From: Arbacia lixula
Taxonomy: Eukaryota; Echinodermata; Echinoidea; Arbacioida; Arbaciidae
Assembly: GCA_963669155.1 (NCBI GenBank)
Contig: OZ022586.1
Location: forward strand, 22,639,879 to 22,703,878
Direction of reading: 5' to 3'
Length of the DNA: 64,000 nt
How positions within the stretch are numbered: position 1 is the stretch's first letter; each line of letters opens with the position of its first letter. Below the pieces are notes generated by a model. It was not told the origin of the DNA and made no database searches. It saw nothing but the letters and a program-made list of their open reading frames with translations. Made by a program: the position numbers and the translations under genes. This document shows positions 1-14,026 of this stretch, in pieces.

Positions 1-147
1 AATTTGTTTACATAGCATATAGCAATGATTGTATATTTTTACGTGACTGTGGACACACACATGGCTGGTGTAGAGGCTTCGGACACAGCATGACCATAGT
101 TGTAACCATGTCACGCGATTCTTTTCTGTTTTACAACATCAATTTAG

Positions 148-254
148 TACCCAGTGCACCAGAAGCTTTGACTATTACTAGCAACTCCAAGACCTCACTT
201 AGATTCAGCTGGAGCAAGCCAAGATATCCCCGAGGCAGGATCATGGATTACAAG
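148..254 (+). CDS. RPTP exon: first half of an FN3 domain
   Basis: The acceptor AG is at 146-147 and the donor GT at 255-256. The exon starts in phase 1 and ends in phase 0. It encodes PSAPEALTI..FSW, the usual start of a fibronectin III repeat with its conserved Trp, and ends at MDYK. That joins in frame to VWYRI of the exon 10.9 kb downstream. Confidence 0.85.
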
Positions 255-3200
255 GTACCACGGACCTTAACAATCTCACACAGGGACCCACATGATAAGC
301 TCTTCTCTCTGTGGGGTTCTTCCTTATGATTAAGTAATCATCTGTTTGCGTATGTATGTCTTATTGTTTCAATGGAAAAATAAACTGAGTTGAACTGAAA
401 AGAGCCCGCCCAATGAATCAGCCCTTATGGAACAATCACAGTGTTGCCACAGTGTGTTCACATAGTTAACTATGTGTAAACTGTGTGTTAACTATGTGTT
501 CACAGTGTTGTCACAGTGTGGCATTTCAGACCACATAGTTTACCACATAATTACCCACATAGTTGGCATACCGAACACAGAGTGGCACACATATACCACA
601 GTGTGGTATGTATTGAACTATGTGTAAACTGTGTGTTCATAGTGTTATCACAGTGTGGCATTTCAGACCACATAGTTTACCACATAATTACCCACATAGT
701 CGGCATACCGAACACAGAGTGGCACACATATACCACAGTGTGGTATGTATTGAACTATGTGTAAACTGTGTGTTCATAGTGAAATTGCCACAGTGTGGTA
801 TTTCAGTTTATGTGGTTTACCACATTCCCACATAGTTGGTATACCAAACACAGTGTGGTATATTTTGAACTATGTGTATACCCTGTGTTCATAGTGTTGT
901 CACACTGTGAGATTTCACATCATTCATCTACCACATCATCCCACAGACTCCGCATACTGAACACAGTGATTCACGCTCACCACAGTGTGGTATATGCTGA
1001 ACTATGTGTAAACCCTGTGTCACTGGGATTTCAGATCGTTCATTTACCACATAATCTCCACACACTTAGCATACTGACCTGAACACACAGAGACTCATGT
1101 TTACCACAGTGTGGTGTGTATTGAACTACATGTATGACATCGTGTTGTCACTACATACTCAACTCACACTGTAAAAATTCTGAATGCAGGGTGAATGTGG
1201 TATTCATTGAAGAATCTATTTTTTCTTTTTCACACTGACATTAAGGTCCTACGTTAGTATGTACAGTATACAGTATAGTTCGTGGTACGGCTCTAGCTAG
1301 CTCAGCTTGCGATATTTATCCGCGCGGTATTACCGAACTACATCACGTTCGGGGGTTCGGATGCTTCCGGATATATTCGATTTTAGATAATAATTCATGT
1401 TTTTGTACAAATCGTTATATATGATGTACTGATATATATATATATATATATTAATCATCATCAATGGTCAAACTCTTACTAGACTATATACCCTGTAATA
1501 CATCGTCTTCGCTGCTCATTATTTTTCGACTTTTGTTCGGAAACTTTTCGGTTAATCTCGGAAATCACGTGTTCAAATTATGCTTTCGGCGCGAGGGCTA
1601 AAAAAGCTACTGCATTTTCCTTTGACGTATACGTATCGACTAAGTCTTGCACTTGTTTTAGAATTGTTTTTTTTTTTTTGTATTTCTTCTCGAGTTTGAA
1701 GAAAACGATATCAACTATGTGGGTGTTAGTCCACTGGATGGAATCGCACGAGGTTACGGTGATGTCCAGCGAGTTTGTCATGGATAAAAAGATGCTGAGT
1801 GATCCGAATTTGGAAGGCCTGGTTCAGTTTGGAAACCTCGGAGTAAAGCCACCGAAGCATGGCTGGGAGGTTTTTAAAGCAAAGGTGTTAGCAGCCAGTG
1901 GTAAGTAACGGATAACGTTAGATCAAAATTTATTTTTAATACCTTTTACGTTTGGGAGTATCTATTTTGAGGGTCACGATGATGATGGTCAGGATGGTCG
2001 ATGGTGATGTTGCGCTATATCACTCTATTTTTACCATTCAAGCCCTGCCTGTAGCCGCAGGCGCAGGGCAAGGACAGGTGAAAAAAAAAAAGTCATCGAC
2101 AAACTTTCACACAATTCATCTGTTCATGGCAGTTTGTCTTCACTTATGGACAAACCGGCAAACCTGTGCTTTAGCCAGGCAGTGGACTGGGCAATGTTGT
2201 AAGTACAATATTGAACATGTTGAATATAAATAAGATGGAAATACCGTTCAAAATCATTCTTGACATGTTCTCACATCAGCTCTCTCCAATCCTTGTTCAT
2301 TTGATGAAAATAACGTATGTTTTGGACGAAAAATACTGGCTAAAATCACGAGTGGTCCAGCAATTGTTTCATCTGTTCGTATACAGCGGTCTTCGCGCGC
2401 TGCGCTGTGGTCACGTCAGTGGTGCACAGAATTCGTGACAACTCGACCTTCAGACAATTCGGCCCTGGATAACACCTATCCCAAGTCGGCGGTGGCGGGT
2501 GATCAAGGCCAGGGTGAGGGTCGAGTTAGTTGGGGTTGAATCGTCTGAGGGTCGAGTTGTCACGAATTCTGTGCATACTAGTAGCGCAGCGCGAAGACCG
2601 CCGTAGAAACAATCGCCGGACCACTCATGATTTTGGCTAATATTTTCGTCTAAAACGTATGTTATTTTCATCAAATGAACAAGGATTGGAGAGAGCTGAT
2701 ATGTGAGAATATGTCAAGAATGATTTTGAACGGTATTTATTTTAGAACTGCTTTTTAACTGTTTATTCATGGATAACTTGCAAATACAATTTGTACATTG
2801 AAATCTACATCAAATTTTGATGTTGAGCAATTTTGGTCCAAAGTTCAATAAAAGGGGCTGAATGATGCAAAACTTTGGAGGTGGGTAGTGGTTATCACAG
2901 ATTTTGTCTAGGAAACAATTTAGTTAGGAACATTGTGGGCAGAGATTTGCGTGACTAACAGTATTACACAAAGTTGTGACTTGTGAGGGAAGCTGATCAT
3001 GATCATCAGCTGATTTGTACAGGACATGTGTTAATACTATAATTCACATTTTTTACTTAAAGGTAAGAGAGGCGGACAAATCTGCAATGGCAGACCTTCT
3101 GAAGAACAAGAAGAACAAACGAGATGACAAAGAAGGTTAGTTTTAATGTTAAATACCTACAACAAGATACGGTGGCCGCAAGAAGAAGAGAAATTTCTCT

Positions 3201-6200
3201 TTCACTGCTGATAGTTGCCTAAAGGCCACCGCACACTACACGATTTTCCGTTGCACGACTGATCGATTTGGATCTGAAATTAATCAGCGTGTACGAAATG
3301 TAATAAGTCGGTCAGTCATGTGACGGAAAATCGTGTTGTGTGCGGTGGCCTTAAGCCTCCCTACCTCTGATGATTGTAAATGTGTCCACGCGTATGTATT
3401 GGACATAATTTGGAAGAGTGGTTTAGAATTTGTATCCATGCATACGTATTGGATTATTGGATATAGTTTATATATATATATATCAGAGCATGTACAGAAT
3501 TCCCCCTTCCGTTGATTTTCAGTTGAAAGGATAATGTGAACATGAACGTGAATAGTGGCAGTGTAATACAGTCAACTCTGCATAAGTCGAAGTCACACGA
3601 GTCGAATAATCGCCTAAGTCGAAGGTCTTTACTGGGTCCCATTCCTTTATTTTCTATTGTTTTTGACCCCTTATAAGTCAAATTTTGTCTAAGTCAAAGC
3701 ATTTTCTTCAGTCCCAAGAAATTCAACTTAGGCAGAGTTGACTGTATATCATTGTAGGATTGGCACTTTAAATGGGTAGATTTGTAATGATTGTATAGAT
3801 AGGTGTCAGTATTTTGTCAGCATGATGTTACATGTATGTTTAGTCATACTGGCATTTTGCAGGATACAGTGTACAATTTGAAAACAGTAAAATGTGTTCT
3901 AATCTTACAATGTATCTCTAAAAATGTAACTTTCCCAACCACATGTATTGCAAGTTGATAGCTTGTTTCTCAACTAACGAGTGAAAAAGGAGAAAATGCT
4001 TCCGTGTATGCTTCATTTTAGAAAACGTGCATTATTTTGGTAATATGAAAAGTGCTCATTACAGTTTTATTAATTGAATGCTATATTGTAATTTTAATGC
4101 ATAGAAATCACAGCAGCTATCACAGATGCTGTGAGAGAAGGCATGGCAAAAGGACTAGAAGTAATGAGGGAGGCCTTGCGTGAGGCAGTGCAGGAGGCGT
4201 TGCAGGAGGCTCGGGAGCATACAAAACCGAGACGTCTGCCCATTCAGCCTCAGACCACATCCACACCACCAGCAGTTCCAAAAGGAACACCATCGTCAGG
4301 GACAGAATCGCCGACAACATCCATGCCGCAAAATGGACCGGTGAATACGCCAGACGTAAGTACTTCAATCATTGTTTCAACAATTTCACAATTTCAATTT
4401 TTGAATGACAGTTTGAATAAAAACCTAGGTATAGGCAATTGAAATTGTGATCAGTTATAAAACTTGAGCTCTCTTTTCAGTGTGCATGAAATTCTGTCAA
4501 AAACTGATTTTCTTACAGTATCTTCTGTATTTGTATAAGAAGCACAACAATGAACAAAGTATAAATAATGATACATGTATAAGATAATAAGAACATGTAT
4601 GCACACATGTGAAGAACAAGATCAAAATTGGATACAATTATTGTTTACCATTTGATTCTTACAGGTTATGGCAAGAGTAAAACCAAGAAATACATGTATA
4701 CTGTATTGTCCCATCCCCATTTTTACTCCCAAATCAATTGGCGTTGGGGGGGGGGTTCATTCCCAAATATCTAAAAATCTTTTTAAAAAAATTATCAAAT
4801 ACCAGTTCATCTCATGGGTGCTATATTATTTTTTCCCCGAATTATATAGGCAGAGGGCTGTTTAAGCCCTCCTAGGGCAAAGGGATAAGTGTGTAAACTT
4901 AAAGGTCAGTGACATGATTGGGAACACTTGAAGATGCCTCAAGAACCAAATGAGTTGAAATATATACCGACTATACACCAGCTGGAGTGGATATACCAGC
5001 GAGAAGGATTTGTCTCTAATTTGTTTACTTAAGGAGAATCAAGCAAGAACACTAATTCTGTTGGGGCACGATAAAAATAAGCCCCATAGAAAGCCACACA
5101 ACAGGTTTGCTTGCCACGAAGGATATTGACATTAGTTGTTTTAGAATTAATCAACGCTTGACTCCAAGATTCTAACAGGAGAATCCTTGCATAGTTTATT
5201 TGATTCTATAGTAGTTTCAGCCCAAATTGAGGACTACCTCCAATCATGTCATTTACCTTTAATCCATGCATTTTTTTTTTCATCTTTAGACTGAAGAATT
5301 CCTGACCGCCAACCAGTTACGATTGGTAGATCAGTCAACGCCTGCATCAAAAATGGTGTGCAATTTAATGAATTGCATGTTTACCATGGAGGAAATGAGG
5401 ACCTCTATTGCAACTGGGACACGGCAGAAGGAAGGAGAACCGGAGAAACGGGTGCTTGACCAAAGAAAGGTGGAGTTCATTGTCGGTATGTATAACTGTT
5501 GTTTGTATTTGCAAGCATAACGATTACATAGATTTATTTTAAACAATTGCTCTATATTTTGCACACAGTGTTTGTAAATGCGTGAATCAAACCCGAATTC
5601 ACAATTCTGTAAGTATTTGAGATAAAGATAAACATATATGCTATATCATACATGTACCATGTTTCATGTTTCTGAACTTTTCATATATTCCAAGGCAGAG
5701 GGTTGGAGTGACTCCTTAATTTTCCTGCCAGAGAAATTATTTGAACCGCACAAGCTAAAAAGAGTAGGCTACCCTGAAAAAAAGTGTTAGTCGTGCCTGT
5801 CGTGGAAACAGAAATATAAAGGAAAATGACTGACTTTGATTCAATTATAACTGAACGTAAGAAAGTTAATATTTGAAGTTGTGATTGATTAAACACAAAT
5901 TACATGACAGAGTTGCTGGTGTCTGATTCATCACTACAAAAGTTATGCAGCCACTGACAGGATGTGTGTTTGAATGAACATGACAAATGCATGCCGTGTG
6001 ATATATAGTATAACACAGTCTATGGAAGGGGGGGGGGGGGGTAGCGCTCAAAATACATGGGGGCTTGGGGCGATTTGCCCCAGTAATGTCAAAAAAAGCC
6101 CCCGAAAATTCCCATAGACGCTATGTAAATTGTAGCCAAAAGAGCCCCGTGAGCAAAAAAAACAAAAACTATGTCTGGGTAAACTAACAGTAGTATTCTT

Positions 6201-7433
6201 TGCTTTGCAGAAATATTCATCACATTATAAATCATATTATTTGATGTAGAGTATTTATTCGAGCAAGTTTTTGTGTCTTTCATTTTCTGATATTCAGCAT
6301 ACACCACAAGCCGATTTCCGTGCACGACTGCAGGGCAGGTCCGTGCCCGCATGGGACAAAAGCTGAAGGATGCTCGAGCAACTCATCGCAGGGCAGAGAA
6401 ACAAGCAGTCTAAGTATAGATAGCTAAAACTCCTTTAGATGAATAGGGATTTCATGTTTCTAAAAGTCTTTGATACTACTTCCAAATAAGCCATTTTGTA
6501 TTGTAAACAAATATTAATTTATACCTATTTGTGAAGTACCTCATAGTTTCCATTCCCTTGTTAAAGATAATTCTAATTAGTAGTCATATGATCGTCTCCT
6601 TGACGGACCTGTTTTTTGTTTTACAAGTAATTAACATAATTACATGTATATTATTACTTGCTTTGTAGGACCTACATGTCATGCGTTATTGCAAAATGTG
6701 GCAGTGAGGTAATTAAATCATGTAACTTCATTTTGTGAGAAAATTAATGTAGTTAATTTTTTTGGAGCTAGTACCTACCCTGAATTTTCTTGCCACTAAA
6801 CATCAACTCGCTTTGGATGTTGCAACATGTAGTTATAACATTAGAACAGCCATGTTTTGGGGCTTGCTCTCCCAAACATTGGACATAGCTAAAACACTGA
6901 TCGCCAAAATTATAAGGTTTTATCATTTTTACTGGTGATATGAAATTTGTATTCTATCTATTGACATATACAATTATTTATAACAGAGGAATGGATTCAC
7001 TGGTATTCAGGCACATATTTCATTTTATTACATTACAAAAAAATGTAATGTATTATTATGGCATGTCTGCTGATACAACCAAATTCTTTCAAATTCAGAT
7101 TATAATGTGTGCTACCAGAAAAAAAAAAGTATTCATCAGATTTGCATTCTCACCTTGTGCCATTTATCAAACTCAGATTTATATAATATTTTGCTATGTG
7201 TGTGCTATAGGAAAATTGCTTTCTTGCCTTATGCCGTCCATCTTTATTATGTAGTATTTCCAACTCTGGTAACTGTAATATTATACAAAGGAATATTCAT
7301 ATGCAGCTACATGTATACATGTAAATGCACATTCACGTTTGAAATGTATCCATGTATTTTTTCCCTGTACAGTATTAGACCATACCTGCCAGCTATTCAT
7401 ATTTGGTAGGAACAATTTGGGGCATTCTTAACG

Positions 7434-7468
<35 letters not shown>

Positions 7469-10400
7469 AGCTACATGATTCCCCATGCTATCAGTGTCTT
7501 TGATAAGGTCTAAAAATGAAGCCCTGAAAAAAAATGTATTTCAAAGTGATTATTTAATGCTTTAAAACTGTGAAAATCATAAGTTGACCAAATTCACATG
7601 CCTATTTCTTCCCATAGACTTACTGTGTGTACACCTATGCTATTTTCTACTTGCCCCAAATATTGTTTATTCATGTATAACTTGCCATTGGCATTGGAAC
7701 TTTCCAAACTTTTGTATTCTAGGGTGTTTATTTGTCCATTTGAACACTATGTAGCTCAGATCAAAGTTTGACATTTTTTTTTTTTAATTGAAGATCCACA
7801 ATGTTAGCCTATCACTTTCAGATACCTAAATTTGTATGTTTAACTTACTGTATATTGCATATCAGAATTTCAGTACACTGTAGGTTGCTTACAAAATTGA
7901 TATCCGTGTTCAAAGGATATTTCATTTACACATATATTTAACCCTTACTGGGCCGGGCTATTTGGGGAAATGATTTCTTTTGGAGGAAGGGGGAGCTGGC
8001 TCACAGCCCTCTATCGAGATCTTAATAGTTGACTAGGCTATTGCGGCAAACATTGGCATGCATATCTCACAACCCTGATTTGCAAAATTGTATCTATAGG
8101 TAGTTTTTTCCTAAAATTGTTTGTAATAATTTATTGCAAAAGGTTACATATTTTTTTTCCTGTGTACCTCTTTGTTTTTCGACCCCCTTTTTTTGTGTTT
8201 CAGTGAATATTATTGTGATCATAAATGGCAGGAAATAATTACTTTGAATTAGAAGAAGCAAAATATTTAAACATAGTGATTTTTTGACTGAAAACATGTA
8301 ATATTGGAATAATGCATGTACAAAACTATTTGTATCTTCTGAGCCGCACACCCTAACGTTGCAAATTTGGGATTTAAAAATGCGAAAGATTCAAAGAAAA
8401 AATGTCTTGAAACATTGCATCAAGCTTTTCGTGTTGGTGACATATTGTGAAGAACATCAAGTAGGCGCTTCCCCCTCGCTTAGTTAGGGTTATGTATAAT
8501 TACTAAATTGATTCAAATTTGTGTTCAAAGACAATGAGGTAACCAATATCACGAACCCATTTATATTCATTTTTTTATGAATATGTACATGTAAGTCTTA
8601 TGAATGTTATTAGTCATCCAGTCGCATAACTATTAGAGTATAATTATAAATAATAATGCTGGAAAAACTTACTTGAATGAAATGCACAACGTTTCGTCCA
8701 CTCCTGTGGACTTTATCAAGTGCAGTGAAGTACAGTATTTTGAAATGCTGCGTTGCCTAGTAGTGTCGCGATGCATCTCGGCGTTGTAAACGCGCATCCC
8801 TGGATGCGCACTTGTTGCGTTAAAACACGTTCATCGCAACAAGTGCGCATCCAGGGATGCGCGTTTACAACGCCGAGGTGCGTCGCGACACTACTAGGCA
8901 ACGCAGCATTTCAAAATACTGTACTTCACTGCACTTGATAAAGTCCACAGGAGTGGACGAAACGTTGTGCATTTCATTCAAGTAAGTTTTTCCAGCATTA
9001 TTATTTATAATTATACTCTAATATGTACATGTAAGGTTTGCTAAAAGGATTTGGTTTTACACATTGTAATCATTGATTTTAACATTTTTTTCCCCAACAT
9101 ATTGTGTTATGTACACATATGGAAATCGAGGAAAAAACTTTATACATGTACTAGTATTTGTATTCACAGTGTTTGTATTCATGTACCAATTGTTTTTTTT
9201 TTCTTTTTAGATTAGTGTTTTATATGTATTAAAAAAGGTATAACAAAAACAACAATTTAAAATTGTTAATTTCTTATTATTATTTGCTAGTATCCTGTGG
9301 ATTTCTCCCGTGTGTGACTCCTCGGATTGGAACCAGAGCACAATGTTACCATATGACCACGCAAGTATATCACCTCCTGCCAGGTACAGCAGACAAATTA
9401 CTATTCCCAAATCAAAGATTGTGTTCAGGGGAGTGGAAGCTTGACTGTACATTATTTTTTCATCAGGGATTGCCAAATGAGAAAAGTGATTATAAAGTTG
9501 CTTTGAATCGGTACGTTTGTTCTGAGCTTCCACTGGTATTGAGATCAATAGTACACAATCTTTAGTCTAAATGTCTGCATGTGGACATTCGGGTAATATT
9601 GGCATGGTTGGTATACTTTATGGTCAATATGGTATACAATATTACACTGTGCTTGGTTCCAGTTGACCAGTGTTTGCAGATTGTGAGGCTAACACTCCTG
9701 CTTTAGTGCAGTGGACTATGTGGTATGTGGCGTATGGCTACCAATGTGGTGGATTACATGTATGTGCTATTTGTAAATACCACAGTGTAGTAGATATGAC
9801 AGACTATGTGGTCAATATCACAGTGTGGTGGACAATGTGACAGAGTATATGGTCTATGCCACAGTGTGGTGGACTGTGTAGTGATTGCCACAGTGTGCCG
9901 GACTGTGTGATTGACTGTGGTGAAAATCACAGTGTGATGAATTATGTGGTAATTACCACAGTGTGGTAAGCACCACACTGTAGTGCACTATGTGATTGGA
10001 CTATGTGGTACAAACCACAGTGTGATAGACTGTGTGGTAAATACCACAGTGTGGTGAGCAGTACACACTGTGGTTGACTATGTGGTGAATACCACAGTGT
10101 GGTGCACTATGTGATTGCACTATGTGATAGGACTATGTGGTAAAAACCACAGTGTGATAGACTGTGGTAAATACCACAGTGTGGTAAGCAGTACACACTG
10201 TGGTGGACTATGTGGTGAATACCACAGTGTGGTGCACTATGTGATAGGACTATGTGGTAAAAACCACAGTGTGATAGACTGTGGTAAATACCACAGTGTG
10301 GTGAGCCGTACACACTGTGGTTGACTATGTGGTGACTACCACAGTGTGGTGGACTATGTGTTTATAACCCTGTGGTACACAGTGTGTGAGACTGTATGGT

Positions 10401-13400
10401 TTAATCGACAGTGTGTTTACTATGTGTTTTGTACCGTGTGGTGAAGCTGTGAAATTTCCCATAGTGTTTTATGGCTGTGTTTTGGACCCTGTGGGCAACT
10501 GTTTCACAGTGTGGTAACGCTGTGTTTCACAGTGTGGTAAAAACACAGTGTTACCACACGTCCCAAAATCATATATTACCCACACGGTGCTATTACTCTG
10601 TGTTACACACTGTGTTACACACTGTGTTATACACTGTGTTACACAGTGTGGCAACACTGTGTTACACAGTGTTGCCACACTGTGTTCTTTCCATAACTAG
10701 CTCCTACCCAAAACAATGAATCTTTGATTATCAGTTTGTATTTGAAGATTATTTTTGTCTGTTAACGGTGTCATCGAGAGTAGCTCCATACAAATCAAAT
10801 GTACAATATGAAACGGGTTTTGACTTTTTTGACCATAAATATTCAAATTATTCGACATTACGTGTGTTTTAAATAAGGCGTTTTCTGATTATTTCTGCCA
10901 TGAAAATTTCAACATCATGAATTCAGAGCTACCATTTTCCACTTGATAATTGCTCATGTTGATTAAGATATTTCCCATGCATAGACCCTTCCACATGCCA
11001 AGTTATGAAATAGCAAGTGACCGCTACCTCTCAGAAAAATGTCGTTTAGTCTAGGAGCAATCCCCAAATATGTATCCTAGCTAAATTGCCAAACAATTGA
11101 AGTATAGTCCTTGAATTACCTTTTGCAACCTTATTTCCATTAAAGGTTTGGTACAGAATTACCGGCAAGCCCTACGATGACTCTTTCCTGCCTGAGGGTA
11201 CATTCAGTGAATGGACAACGGGAGGAAATGTAACAAGCTTAGTAGTAGACGACCTGCTCCCCGCTACTCTGTATGAAGCTTATCTGGTGGCCTCTACCAA
11301 TGTTGGCCCGGGAGATCCAAGTGAACATGTCGAGGGATATACAGCACCTCCTTCAGGTAAATACTGGGGCTTATTGCCTGTCATATTCTACTCGGTGACA
11401 TCGGTCTTTGCAATGTGACTGAACATGTTATTGAACATTGTTGCTATTTCAAGTCCACAAGGAAAAAGTGTATTTTGTGTTAAAGGAGGGAAATTCATAT
11501 GTGTAGGCTATAGCTGAAGAATACAATATGTATATATATAGATATATATACGCATTTTGTACTTAGGCTACATAATAGTTTTAGAGCATGGTTCTTAGAG
11601 CCGGTGTATGACGCCAAATTACAATGCTTAGATAGTGGTTATTATTAAATGATTTACCATATGAAACCGATACGAGGAGGGTCAGAAAATAGCACATTTT
11701 GTTATTTTTCGGACCCTTCTCGACGGGGATCGGTTTTCACGGTAAATACCCTGATGAAGAAGCTGTATGTGAATTTGACTTTCCACGTTGCAGTGGGAGA
11801 TTTGCCGGTGCCACTTGCACCAGAGATAGGGGTTTCACCTGACAACTTACCGGTTATTTCATTCAGCGAGGATCTAGGTTCACCATACATCACGTAAGTT
11901 TCACACAAACTTCTCTGATTTGTTACATGTCCCTAGAATGCTCACACTCCAGATTGATGGAGGAACGGAATTCTTATACCCCTTAAATCACACCAATGTT
12001 TCCAGCCGTAATAAGTATCGTGAGGCTCCTATAGTGTGAATCTATTCTACTGGAGAATGACGCCCACAATGTTATATATATATATATATATATACTCTAA
12101 CGTATCTCTTATCTGTAGAACAAATAGAGGTATATGTACGTATCTTAAGTCGTACAGATATATGCACTGTTTTTGCAGATGTTGTGATGCTCTAGAAAGC
12201 TCAAGGAATACCCGAATGCTGCATGAAGCTCCTAATTAAATGATAGACGTTAGCTGGTAATGAACATCAAGGACCTCTAGAACAGGTGACATAAAGGCGA
12301 GATGATGTAAAGTTCAATATTTGATTCTCTTCTGTCCCATGTGATTCAAATTTACAGACATGTCATTGTGTCAGTAAGCATTCGAGCTCCAATATCAAGG
12401 CGGCGCCGGCGCCGAGAGACAAGCTGTGGCTGTAGCTCCACGAGTGACTGGGATTCTTACATCGCTGGTAAAGTGAGCAGGCGCAGTCTGCCCATGGAGT
12501 TCACTGTAGGAGATAACACGACCATTGGTGGATGCTACAACGCACCCCTACAAGATGGGGCGACATATGGCATCAGCATCGGACTTGAAAGTAGCACCGG
12601 GGATGAGGTAGGTACCGGTTTCCACGGAATGTGTACGATATATAGCAAAAAGAGCTGAAGCCGCAACAGGTTAACGTACGCCTGCATTATGAATTCAAAG
12701 TATACATGAAATATGACCTACATAACATATAAGTGTATCAAGTCGAAGTTATAGTGCAGGTTGTACGGTTAATATACAGCTCCTTGAGATATAAACGTCA
12801 TGATGTGTACTTTATTTTCTCTTTGATCGCTGAATGTATGATTACGTCACATCTTATTTTGAAAATTGACAAACGCAGATTAAATTATATTAAAGAATCA
12901 TAGTACCTATTAGTGAAAATGTAATATGTCGTACAACTGAATGTCTGGTTCTAACTTTAACAGTAATTATTTCAACAGAGTACATGCGTTATTGGAGACC
13001 CAACGGAAATTCAGTATGACAAAGGTATGCGTTCATGTCATTTTCTTTCTCGTGAAGTTATTCAGAGAGGTAGAGAGGTAAACACAACAAATCACGGAGA
13101 GTTGGTTAGACAAAGTGCTGCAAATGAAGTAATATAATCGTGTGATGTGATGTAATATACCTACATGAATTTCAGTACATGTAAAAACGTGTTCATTGTA
13201 TAATGGGTTGTCATTTTTTTCAATCATTGGTAAAGATACAAGTTATTTGAAAAAAAGAAGAAGATTGAAGTTAACTAAAAATAGCATGTATGTGTATAAA
13301 TGTGTATATCCAGTAAGAACGGTTTGTAGAGGATCGACCAAAGTGCACGATGCTATAAGCAATGTTCAATGAAGGCTGCAACAGCTGATATTGCTCAACT

Positions 13401-13995
13401 GCATAGGAGCTAATAGAATTGACTGGAGAATAGCTTTAATAAGTTAGTTGTGCATACTGTTTCGCCAGAAGGCTCACCTCTTTTCCAGAATACAGTTCAT
13501 ATGTGATCTATAAAGTGGAGAAGTAAACAAAATGCAACATACCCATACTCAATTTGGAACTATGCTGCGCATAATTATTGCATGCATGTTTGTTTGGTTC
13601 TATCCTCTTCACTTTGTAGACCCGTCTCCACGTGGCATATTACCCGCCGTAGGTGGTGTCTCATTCGCCGTCGTGTTCCTACTCATCGTCGTCCGCACTG
13701 TTTTCCTGTACACCAGGTTCAAAATTTAATAATTTCATTGCATCATATCAGTATTTGAAGTTTTGTGCTTTATATATCACCTTACTTTCAATGTTTTGAT
13801 TGTGTTTCATGACCATAAAGAGCATAGCAGATCTATATCGTGCTTTCTTTACTATCTTTATCGTGCTAACTTGAAATTAATGTTTAATTAAGCATGACGA
13901 GTGTTTATGAAGAATACTTGTGTATATATATGTCAAGTATTTCATGGTTTTGTATGTGCGGGTGATTGTGTGTGTTTAGGGGGGGGGGGGGGGGC

Positions 13996-14026
<31 letters not shown>

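Larger units (their letters stand above)
255..11145 (+). other. 10.9-kb RPTP intron containing a complete nested gene
   Basis: The intron splits one FN3 domain (phase 0/0). It contains the five-exon BEN-domain gene on the same strand, two dyad-motif repeat arrays close to its two ends, two long foldback elements and three MITEs. It is by far the largest intron of the gene within this window; those after the second exon are mostly 0.2-0.9 kb. Confidence 0.8.

Noticed and set aside
350-405. Possible 3' tail of a LINE (AATAAACTGAGTTGAACTGA) just after the first exon
   Set aside because: It resembles a LINE 3' terminus but is too short, and no coding part was seen upstream.
516-1082. His/Val-rich frames over the first dyad array, and the similar frames at 9754-10719
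   Set aside because: Composition follows directly from CACAGTGTGG repeats; no splice or start context.
8716-8938. Two matching 61-codon frames on opposite strands
   Set aside because: They mirror each other because the element is a palindrome.
9207-9565. Overlapping frames of 113 and 100 codons on both strands
   Set aside because: No motif, no exon boundaries, ordinary composition; taken as chance.
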